64,000 bases of DNA, taken from contig PDIM01010330.1 in assembly GCA_002811675.1 (NCBI GenBank), positions 65,047 through 129,046 of the forward strand, given 5' to 3'. Below are positions 27,484 to 37,500 of the stretch, piece by piece. The stretch is from Ichthyosporea sp. XGB-2017a. Lineage: Eukaryota; Opisthokonta; Ichthyosporea. Made by a program: the position numbers and the translations under genes. Position 1 is the first letter of the stretch; each line of letters begins with the position of its first letter. Below the pieces are notes generated by a model that was given only the letters and a program-made list of their open reading frames with translations, was not told where the DNA came from and made no database searches.

Positions 27484-30400
27484 TGCTTTTTGTGAAAAAT
27501 AACAAAGACTTTCTTCTCCGATTTATTTTCCTATATGATCAGCAACTGAACTCAAAAAAAGAAAAAAAAAAAATAAGAGAAAAAAGAGAGGGGAACAAGA
27601 AAAAGAAAGAATTTTGAATTTTGGCACAAAAAATACAGACGTATTGCAGATTTCTGGTTCCTTGGATTCTTGATTCTTGAATTAGAAACGAGTGTGACTG
27701 GTTGCTAGGTAAATGACGCCCCTATAAAATGCCCGTGCAATCTAACCCAGAGTCCCTGAATCACCTATACTACACTGGGGAAACACTCTCAGGTGTAACC
27801 CTGAGGAAGATGATACCCTCGGCCTTGCTCCAAGCTAACTATTATGCATGCATAATAATAGTAGCCTGTACGTACTGGCAAGGCCCAATAATTGGGAGCG
27901 GCAGATTCTCCCCAAAGGGAATATATTGATTATTATAACGCAGGCAGTACTTGCTTTGACGATTCTTTTACACACCAATTTAAAGTGTACACATGATTGT
28001 ACATGTACATGTGTTATGTGTACATGCGCAAAGTGTCATAGGCAAGGTGTACGAAAACAGAGACATCTTAAAAGTGAGAAATACATGGTAGGAAATAGTT
28101 CAAAGTAACAATTTAGCTTTCCGCCCCAGAAAGCTGCAGAGAAGAAGAAGAGAATACAAACTTATCCCCTCCTTTCCAGTGACCAGTCTCCAGAATAGAA
28201 ACTTTCGTTTTACGAATGACTGACTGCTTATGTCATATATATCTAAGCTCAAATTGATAAAGAAAGCTGTCCCTTTCTCTTGAGCCATAAGCTAACATCT
28301 CCAAATTGACCTTTGCCACTGCTGCGATCATCTGTTTCACGGGGACGCGGTAATTTCAAAGGTTCTGTCGAAAGTTGGGACATATTCCCAGAAAAGTCCA
28401 TGTTGGATTGGATGGCATTTTGGGCGCCTATTCCGATTCAGATAGCGAAATTTCCAGGAACGCATATGTAAGATGTATATTCTTGTTCTAATTTATCAAT
28501 ATGTTTGAGGCTGAAAACAAAGGTCCCAACTTTCCGTGGCTTGCTTAGCCATTGTGACCCATGTTTGATATTGGAAAAGCTAACCAGATGAAGGAGTGCA
28601 CTTTTAAATCGTCATTATTTTATACTCAGTATGTAACCAGAAGCTTTACAAGTGTAACACTCGGTATCGTAACATCATTTCGTGGGATTTTCCCTTTATT
28701 TATCACATAGAATTTGCATAGCTTCTACCACCAAATTCAACTATATGCATCCTTTAAAGGCATGATTCGCGAAGCTTAAAGCTAAACTTCCTAATAGCAT
28801 TTCCTTTTCTCCGCTTCCAAATATATTCTAAAGCGTAAGTCAATTCTCTTATAGTCCATTTCTTTCATAATTATGTAGTTGTCGCTTGTGTCAGGGTCAT
28901 TCGGAATTATTCATTCATCTTAATTTTTTGTTCACTTTGGCACGAGCAATTAAGATACGAAACTAGCTGCATTTAGATGTTTATCGCTTAGTAGAATCCC
29001 ACAAGATCTGTCACATTTTTCGCAAGTTTAGTCTTCATATCCAAAGGCAACATATTTGGTTCACGATGTCGATGCTACGAATTGAATGAGCAGGCGTTGT
29101 ACTGAGCAAGTTTTGACTTTTGTTTCGGTTTCGACTGACTATAAATTACTGTAATAATTTGTAACTAGTTGGAAGTATTGATCGGAGTAAATGGACGTAA
29201 ATTATATATGATGCAGTTGGAGCGCCATCATCTTGCCCACCTTTGGCTTTTGTAGACTTGTGATTGGTTGAGATTCGACCGTGAACGAGGGTTGTAAGAA
29301 TTATTAAAAACCTTATATCTAACATATATACTGGTTGTGGTTCGCTTTTGCGATAATCGCTGATTTTATAGCAAGTTCATTGAAAACTTTCACGAAACAA
29401 TTAAAATTGTTTCTTTGATGAAAAGAACTTTTGAAACCTCTAGTCCAATGAAACCCTTCAGTGGCCGAGAAAGCCTTATCTTATTGGCTCTTTCCATATC
29501 TCTTTATTTAGAAACTATTTAACACTTGAACAGCAAAAACCATGCAATTCAGGGAAAAGACATAATAAGAGGTAGGGAACATACAGACAAATTCTCCACT
29601 TTTCAATACCCACAACGAGACAACTGGACGACGTATACATGTACATGCAGAATTATGCGATAATATTTTATACGTAGCTACATAATGAGAACACTAAACC
29701 TGCAGAGCCCACGAAAAAGACGGCAGAATTGAGAAAACATATAGCTGTACAGTATGTACTTATTACGAAATTATGTAGAATTATATAACACTGTCTTCTG
29801 CTGCAATTTTAGTACAGTTTTACACATGCATGGCCTCATCATGAAAACATACAGAACTGTGCACCTAAGGTAAATGTTATATGGCCTGGCTGAGAACCAA
29901 AATTAGTTACGAGTCGGATTTCTCTGTGCGATGATTGGATGAAGCCTATACATTATGATCAACTTAGAGGATTAGAAAGTTTGGCGGAGGATTCCTGCTG
30001 GAGAAGATAGTGGGTCCATGAAGCATCTGCGCACTTTTATTAGAAGATGGATAGTGGGTAGAAGGAGTTGGTGAGTGTTAAAAGTGCATGAGACAGGCGG
30101 TTATTTATAGCGCACGGGAAGAGCCGTGGCCATTAAGATCCTCCCCCTGTCGACCAATCCGGGCAGGATAAAGAAAGAGAGCTGCTCATATAAAACCCTC
30201 CTGCCTTCAAAACTTTCCCTTCTTCTCTTCACTTCAAAAATTTTCATTACTTCAATGGCTTTTGTTTTACTTATTTTGCGAGATTTGGTTCTTTGATTTG
30301 CTATTATTGTAAAAAGTGATTCATTTATAAAGAGTAGGTGTTGTCTGCCAACGAAAAGTATATATTAAAAAAGAAAGAGAAACAATAAGAGTAAACAGCT

Positions 30401-30503
30401 CAAATAGAAACGCTTGTGAATCAGCTTGTTGCACACTTCAAAGTATTAATCGGGATACAGTTGTTGAAAGATATTATATTATTCGAATTCAAGATACTTG
30501 GAA
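27484..30503. other. 3-kb non-coding region between divergent genes
   Basis: The longest gene-free stretch of this size outside the right end. It includes TGTACA-rich sequence (27985-28027, with GTGTACAC and overlapping TGTACATGTACATG) and a second patch near 29636-29647. A TATAAAA box (30189-30195) is followed by a pyrimidine-rich patch, which places the Zn2Cys6 transcript start near 30220-30240 and makes a 5' UTR of about 270 nt. No open frame here has family features. Confidence 0.45.
30189..30195 (+). promoter_or_regulatory. TATA box of the Zn2Cys6 regulator gene
   Basis: TATAAAA preceded by a purine-rich run and followed about 30 nt later by a CT-rich initiator-like tract. It lies 309 nt upstream of the start codon. 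Confidence 0.5.
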
Positions 30504-31532
30504 ATGATGGATTTTGTTAAGCAGAGCAGAGACATTGAAGTGGACGTCCTTTTTAGTAACTTCGAAAATAATGAAGGAAAGGAAAAGGCTGAAACAGTAA
30601 GTGAAGAAGTACAAGAAGAGGTGAAGGCAGATAAAGACGAAAAAGCGGGGTCTGAGAAGACGAAGAAGAAACAGGAAGTGAAGGTAGCCTGTACCCGATG
30701 CAAAGCATCTCATAGAGCTTGCAAGGGGGGATTTCCATGCAAGCGCTGCAAGAAGTACAACCTTGGACATACATGCGTTCCTGCCACAAGAAAGAGGAGA
30801 GGCCCAACACACAAAGATCTGAGCAATATCCCTTTCACTGGCATTTTGCCTTTTCATTTCAATTCACAAGAAAATCCATTTGAAACCCCTCAAGTTCCCC
30901 CAAAGGAAGACATTGATGATGTTTATAGCTATCCTGTACAATACGCCAGCCAAGGATTCAATAACCAAAGATACCAACCGTATAATTTGAGTTATCAAGG
31001 CGAGACATCAGACCTCAACACAATGCTGAAGCACGAGTCACAAGACATTTTTTTTCCTTCCCGTCCTTCCACTTCATCTACAGCTTCCACGTATTCGAAA
31101 TACTCATCCTACGATAATACCACCACATCATCTGCACCACCCGCTCACCATTATAGTCTGCCAAATGCTGGATACCTTAGGCCTTTGAGTAGCATCTACG
31201 GGCAGACTAGCGGTGACCCAACGGACAGACTGGTTCCATCTTCACAGCTTAGCATTGGGCAGCCACCTGTAAAACATAATTCTCTCCCTGCAAATATGTC
31301 CTCTCCTCCTCTCCTTGGGTCTGCGCCAATGCTTAAACATCATATGTCCAGCTTGGAAGAGGATGACTCAAACTTTTGCATTGATGGCAAACGCTTGAGA
31401 GCGGGAAGTACACCCTCTTTGCCTTCTACTAGAGCCACAAATGTTCTTCAGCACCTTGACCAGACGTACAACACTCATTCATCAGCCCTGTCGTCTGGAT
31501 CCTCTGCTAGCCTTAATCCTAATTTGCAATAA
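30504..31532 (+). CDS. Zn2Cys6 binuclear-cluster transcription factor
   Basis: 342 residues from the first of two adjacent ATGs. After an acidic/Lys-rich leader, residues 63-91 hold the six-cysteine pattern C-x2-C-x6-C-x5-C-x2-C-x8-C (core CTRCKASHRACKGG, then PCKRCKKY), the Gal4-type binuclear zinc cluster that binds CGG-type half-sites. A basic linker RKRRGP follows. The rest is Ser/Pro/Asn-rich and probably an activation or interaction region; no fungal middle-homology domain is seen. Zn2Cys6 factors are typical of fungi and some amoebozoans. The TAA stop sits inside an AATAAA signal (31528-31533). Confidence 0.88.
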   Translation: MMDFVKQSRDIEVDVLFSNFENNEGKEKAETVSEEVQEEVKADKDEKAGSEKTKKKQEVKVACTRCKASHRACKGGFPCKRCKKYNLGHTCVPATRKRRGPTHKDLSNIPFTGILPFHFNSQENPFETPQVPPKEDIDDVYSYPVQYASQGFNNQRYQPYNLSYQGETSDLNTMLKHESQDIFFPSRPSTSSTASTYSKYSSYDNTTTSSAPPAHHYSLPNAGYLRPLSSIYGQTSGDPTDRLVPSSQLSIGQPPVKHNSLPANMSSPPLLGSAPMLKHHMSSLEEDDSNFCIDGKRLRAGSTPSLPSTRATNVLQHLDQTYNTHSSALSSGSSASLNPNLQ

Positions 31533-32857
31533 ACAAATCTAGTACTGTACTGTGTATCCGTGTACAGTACAATTATCCAATCGATGCCTCCTAATTATTA
31601 CTGACCGACAGTTTAGGGCGTCGTACAAAAACCCTTAACGCCTCCACATGTGTAATGTGGCATGGCAACCAAATGGGGTAGTGATTGCGAACGGACAGCG
31701 GATCAAGAATCAAACAACAGACTGCAACAGTACTTTGGTTGCCTATCTTCAATGCATTCCATTCAATTGTGATTTGTTGCCTTTGGTCTTTCAGGGTATG
31801 TCAAGAGTGATGTCTAAATACGCCAACACATCCCGCGCACACGCCTTCGTTTTTTGCCTTACAATATCCCCATTTGCTTGCAGTCGAAAATTTGAAGAGC
31901 ACAAAACTACTCCCCATCACAAACAACACCGGTCTGTAAAGAAGCTAGAGGAAGAAAGAGATGGAAAATCATAACAGCAACAACATTAACAAAATGCCTT
32001 TATAACCGAAATAAAATAAACCTTTACATGGGCAAGAAGCGTTCAAGAATGAAATTTTCTCCTGGGCATCACATTTGAAGCATAATTACTTGTAGCGATC
32101 CCTTGCAGTGTGCTGTATTCATTTATTGAATGGTCACGATTTTGGGGTGCAGTACTCTTAGCTTATCTATTTCCTACTTCCAAAACGTATAATGGGCAGA
32201 TACACATATCTTACTGATGAAGCACTATGAAAACAAAGGGCAACTTTCGCAGGCCACCATTAAGCTTCAAATTTCAAAAGGACAATTTAATTGCAATAGA
32301 ACGAAAGTCGAAAACGATAACAGACCTAGAAGGCAACGAGTTAAAGTCAAAGTCAGCCCTTCATCAATGATAATGATAATGAATCAGAAGTGCTTCTGTC
32401 TCTCTTGTCTCTCTTTGCACACAAAAAACATATCTGCGTCCGGGACAAGCAACAATATTTCCGACACTTGCTGTTGCTGACTGACCAAGGAGTGTCCCTT
32501 GTGACTGACTGTCCGTCACGTGGCCGAAAATCTCTATCAATGGACTTTAATTAGTGTTCCTTTTTTATCATGATTTTTATCAAGGTTCCCCTATCCCCCT
32601 CGTCTCCTCGATCCCGCCTGCTGCTGGGAAGTGGCAGTGTGGCTGAGTGATAACAAGGAGCGGTGATAAAGGCCAGTTCTTGTAAAGAGTGGAGGGGCAC
32701 TTTGTTAGTTGTTGATTTTAGCTTTGTGTACGGTGAGAAGAAGAGGGGTGAGGATTGGGAAGGCGTTGATGTGGCAGCTACAGGGAGGAGGGATTGAAGG
32801 TATACCATAATAATATAAACAGGTACTGGATAGTGAGAGTGACAACATATTGGAGCA
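31533..32857. other. Intergenic region upstream of ATP10
   Basis: 1.3 kb with no gene I can support. A 108-codon open frame (31648-31974) has pyrimidine-CAG tracts inside it (31785-31795, 31875-31884) but no recognisable domain and no matching donors. Confidence 0.4.
31542..31570. repeat. Inverted repeat GTACTGTAC / GTACAGTAC
   Basis: Perfect 9-nt arms at 31542-31550 and 31562-31570 with an 11-nt spacer, just after the polyadenylation signal of the Zn2Cys6 gene. It may be a binding site for a dimeric regulator or a hairpin in the transcript end. Confidence 0.4.
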
Positions 32858-33717
32858 ATGCAGGTTTCTCATTTGCTTGTTAATGTTTTCGGGCCGATGT
32901 TGAGGAGGGACTGTTGCGGGGGGAGTAAATGCGCTAGGGTGTTTGATGCATTACCACTGAAAGGTCTTCGTTGTAACGGTGGCCGAGTTATGTTGATTCA
33001 TAGGCGAACAGTTTTTGGGGGCTTTTTGTCGGAGGAGAAACGGCGGGAGATTGCAGAGAAGAAGGCGAAGGCGAAAGCAGAGCTTAAAGCGGATATGGAG
33101 CGAGGTTACTTTGGGGATCTAAAAGAAGTGACTGATATGCAAAAGCAAGGGAAGAAGAATTGGGCAATAACTTCGAGTGAGTTAATTTCTAAGGAAAAAG
33201 CAGAAAGATTAACTGCACTAGAATGTAAATCCATAGAAACGGGGGATACTGAAGATTTAGTAAGGGAACTGAAAAGACATCATTGCACATTGGTTTTGTT
33301 AGCGTTTAGAGATTATGGGAAGGTGAGTGTATGTTTAATCTATACATAAAATGGAGACTTTCATTCTATTGACCCAATTTTTTTCGTGTCTCATTTTTTA
33401 GAATATGCTACCAGATTATGCAGATGCATTTATGAAGGTGATGAAAGTTAAGTCGCGTATCCTTCAAATATCCGTTGTGGAGAGTTCAATCCTCAAGGCT
33501 TTTGGGTTTATGTTTGAGAATGGAATCAGGAAGCAAACCCCGGAATCGCATCTCAAGAACCAGTATATTTATTACGGAGATGTGGAAAAAATCAAGAGTC
33601 ACTTTGGAATTGGCAATGCTATGCTAGGTTATGTGTATCTAGTTGACGGGAAAGGGCGTATCCGATGGACAGCAAAAGGCCCCTCCGTTCCAGAAGAGCT
33701 AGAAAATCTTCAAAAGG
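32858..33717 (+). CDS. ATP10: ATP10, mitochondrial ATP synthase assembly factor (haplotype copy 1, 3' end lost in gap)
   Basis: Exon 1 is 32858-33322 (155 codons), the intron 33323-33401 (79 nt, GTGAGT...TTTTTAG, phase 0) and exon 2 starts at 33402, running into the N gap. With the last codons taken from copy 2 the protein would be 269 residues, near the yeast size. The N-terminus is basic and suits a mitochondrial presequence, followed by a Lys-rich helix; exon 2 has QISVVESSILKAFGFMF and the family signature GYVYLVDGKGRIRWTAKG. ATP10 is an inner-membrane protein that assists Atp6 assembly into the F0 sector. The two copies are one gene split by the assembly. Confidence 0.85.
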
Positions 33718-33817
33718 NNNNNNNNNNNNNNNNNNNNNNNNNNNNNNNNNNNNNNNNNNNNNNNNNNNNNNNNNNNNNNNNNNNNNNNNNNNNNNNNNNN
33801 NNNNNNNNNNNNNNNNN
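33718..33817. other. Assembly gap (exactly 100 N)
   Basis: A 100-N gap of arbitrary length. The sequence on its right restarts inside exon 1 of the gene on its left, so it marks a mis-join, not missing sequence of known size. Confidence 1.
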
Positions 33818-34312
33818 AAGATTTAGTAAGGGAACTGAAAAGACATCATTGCACATTGGTTTTGTTAGCGTTTAGAGATTATGGGAAGGTGAGTGTATGT
33901 TTAATCTATACATAAAATGGAGACTTTCATTCAATTGACCCAATTTTTTTCGTGTATCATTTTTTAGAATATGCTACCAGATTATGCGGATGCATTTATG
34001 AAGGTGATGAAAATTAAGTCGCGTATCCTTCAAATATCCGTTGTGGAGAGTTCAATCCTCAAGGCTTTTGGGTTTATGTTTGAGAATGGAATCAGGAAGC
34101 AAACCCCGGAATCGTATCTCAAGAACCAGTATATTTATTACGGAGATGTGGAAAAAATCAAGAGTCAATTTGGAATTGGCAATGCTATGCTAGGTTATGT
34201 GTATCTAGTTGACGGGAAAGGGCGTATCCGATGGACAGCAAAAGGCCCCTCCGTTCCAGAAGAGCTAGAAAATCTTCAAAAGGCGTATATCTCTCTTAAG
34301 AGTGAGTTCTAG
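33818..34312 (+). CDS. ATP10: ATP10, haplotype copy 2 (5' part missing)
   Basis: Repeats 33252 onward at an offset of 566 nt: tail of exon 1 (33818-33888), the intron (33889-33967) and a complete exon 2 (33968-34312) ending in TAG. Over the 466 nt shared with copy 1 I count six single-base differences, three of them changing the protein (Val/Ile, His/Tyr, His/Gln). AATAAA follows at 34343-34348. Its stop codon is 198 nt from that of the first giant receptor, which converges on it. Confidence 0.85.
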
Positions 34313-34510
34313 AGGTGTATTCGAAGAGGTGCGCGGAGCATCAATAAAACCATAGACTAGTGTACGTTTTGCATTTGACAAATTTGTTTTTTTATTTCTT
34401 AAAATATACAATAGAGCAGCTTTCTGCTCCTTCCAGTTTCTTTTTTCAAATATGTTTAAAGCTAATATTTCTTTCGAGTATTTGATGTCGAGCGCAATTG
34501 TTTTAGCTCT

Positions 34511-37500
34511 CTACTCGGTGGGCTTCTTGCCCAGTGCATTTTCTATACTCGGCGATGGATCTGAAGGTGCTGGAGCAGAACTTGTTGAAGGGGCTCCATC
34601 ACCCACTGGTGCCAAACCACTGTCAGAATGCTTTAAAGATCTAGATGATTTTCTCCTTCGATGGACGCGCCTCCTTCTTGGTTCTTGACCTTCATTAGAA
34701 CTGTCTCCGTCATCACTGTGATGACCGTCGCTTTCAGATGCGCTACTTCTAGAGCGGTGCAGCTTACGCGTGTGAGAATGACGTCTTCGCATTGGTGGCT
34801 TTTCTTTTACTGGTTCCTGTTTCTCTTCTGTCTCTGGTACAGTCTCTATAGGAGGCAAAATTCCATGTCTGGAACCGCTTGGCTCCTTCAAACAAGTTTC
34901 TTCAGTCTTGATTTCTTCCGCATTAACTTGAGGTACTTCCTCGGTTGTGATGTCAGTAGCCCCTTGAGCTTCAATGACCTCGTGCTCGGGCAATTGGATC
35001 GCTCGTTCCTGGAGAGGTGCTTCCTTGATTTCTTCCGACACCTCTACATTTACTTCTTCTGGTTCAACATCCTCTGTCACGGTCACTGGGATAGTAGGAA
35101 TTTCTTCTGGTGCTGGCAAATTGGCTAGTGTACTCTGAGAAAATTGCTTAGTATTCTGCCTAATCATTTGGTTCAAATACGCCTTCGAGATTGTAGAGTG
35201 ACGTTTGACAAGCTTGGGTTTCTCTGGCGGATGCTTTTCGAGATACTTTCTCTTCTTGTAGCTTCTGTAATAGTAGTATGCCACTCCAATTGCTACCGCA
35301 ATGATAATAGGCAATAGAATTGACAATACAATGATCAAAATCAAATCAGTATCATCGTCACTGGACGGATCGGGGGCTTTGCTTACTCCAATAACTTCTG
35401 TTCCAAGGGCAAGTCCCAAGCTTTCCTTATTATCTTCAATAACCTTTACAAGATCTTCCCAGTCTACAATTCCGTCCGAGTTTGTGGAGCTTGCGGCTAC
35501 ATTCTTTACATAAAATTGAATGTTCAGATTAGCCCCATTTTGCTCAACAGCTGTAATCACAACATCATCTGCTGTCACTCTAGCAATCTGCTGCCTCTGC
35601 TGCTTCTGGAATGATTTGGTGACCAAAGAGGCTATTTGACTTCGAAAATTAAATTCTTGCTCTTTCAAGAATGTCTGCTTGTCCATAACAATAACCATTA
35701 GAACTTGATTAGCAACAGCTACAGGATTTGTTACAACTGGAGGGGTAAAAGTCAAGGTCACTGAGGGAGCTACTGTTGTCGTAGTGGTTGCTACGACAGT
35801 AGTAGTAGTCGTAGTAGTTGCCACTGTGGCTGTTGTAGTTGAAGTTGATGTCGTGGTTGTTGTTTGAGTTGTAGTAGTCGTGGTGGTGGGAACAAAAGAA
35901 GTATCTTGATAAAGTCCTATGACGATGCTATTTGTTGTTGCACCACAATCAACAAAACCGCTGCCCGCCTGTGTTGTAGTAACTTTTGCACCAGTTGTTG
36001 CTGTTGAAAGAATTGTTTCTCCCGTTGAAGCATCAAAACTTCCGCAAAGGGCTTGACAAGAGCTAGTCGGACAGACATTTTGGTTGACGGGTATTCTTAC
36101 GGTATACCCTATAATTTTGTCATCTGCAATGACTGTGTGAGCTGTGTCTGTTTTTTTGAATATAACTTGCACCACAGGCCCTACAGTTTTCTGCACGGAA
36201 TCAACAAAGCCATCAACGCTATTGGCTATGGTCAATACATCAAAATTACTCTGGTCGGTGTAGGTTGTAGCGGCAATTTTAAGGGTGAGTGTTCCCTGTG
36301 TCATGGTTAGAGTAAAGTCTTTTGCTGTAGCCTTCAGGAGCCGATCAATCCTTGTCTGAGAGTTTCCGAATCCGATTTCACCAAACTCCCCTGTAGTCGT
36401 TTTAAAGTTGTTTGTGGCGTATGATGTTAAAGACGTGTCCGATAACTCAAACGCGTTCACGTACTGAGTTTGTTGAGTAGACACAGCAAGGAGCCTACGC
36501 TTATTGTTACCAGATAAGGCCGCCTGGGTAGCTGCGGCCGTTTGGGCAGCATTTGCCGCTTTCATAGCTTCAGACATGAAATTTGACACAAGGTTTCGAT
36601 TACGGTGACTCCCTGCGCCTCTCTTGATTAAGATCTTATTCTTCACTAGTGTAAAAAGAATGCTAACCAATTCTGAATCAGAGGCGGCATTTGCTACTTT
36701 AGCGGCCTTTAAGGCAAAACTTAATGAACTTGAAGCACCCAGCTGAGGCATATACTTCTCAGTTAAAGTGATACAAGACGTCAAAATAGCCTTCATGTCA
36801 GCAGGGGTAACGTCCGATCTTTTGGACATCCACTCAGCAACCATACCACATCCTTTGACAACGCCATTCCCGTCACCTTTTTTGTCCTCATCTCCAATAT
36901 CTTTTGCTACCTTTTGTTCCAAGAACGATTTCGGATTCGCCGGTACAAATTCCGTAATTGTTATTGTTTTCTTAACTGTTGTTACACCACCATCTTTGTC
37001 AAAGACTCTCAGAAAAAAAGTAATTGGGAGATCGGTTGAAACACCATTAACTAACTGGAATCGTCTAGGAACTTCCTTAACGGTGACTTTGGATGATTTT
37101 TGCCTTCCTGATAGTGGGACCTCAATCTCCTGAGTTTTGATCCCATCAAATACAGCATTTATGTAACCGAACTGGTACTCGAGGGCATTTCGTAGGGTTG
37201 TATCGTCATTCCATCCTTTCGTAGAGAGCTGAATCGCTGTGAACTCGGGTGCCGTGCTCGCACCTACTACTAACTGACCACCACTTGGAGGGCTGTTCAC
37301 TGTGATGTCTAAGCGACCTTCGCCCACCAATGTTCCTTGAGCACACTTGACCACAATAGTATTTACACCCGGAGCCCAACCAGTTTCGTTCTTCGAGTTC
37401 TTAGTGGGGTACCTGATGAGAACAGTATCATTTGAAAGCACTGCATTGTTGTTGATCTTGCTTGAAGTCCAAGTATAAGCTTCATTACCTTTGGGAGTGG

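Noticed and set aside
31648-31974. Small protein gene between the Zn2Cys6 factor and ATP10
   Set aside because: No domain, no promoter or polyadenylation pattern that fits, and composition like random sequence.
33405-34312. Two tandem ATP10 paralogues
   Set aside because: Exon, intron and flank are the same at an offset of 566 nt with 1.3% difference and a 100-N gap in between, which fits alleles and not a gene duplication.
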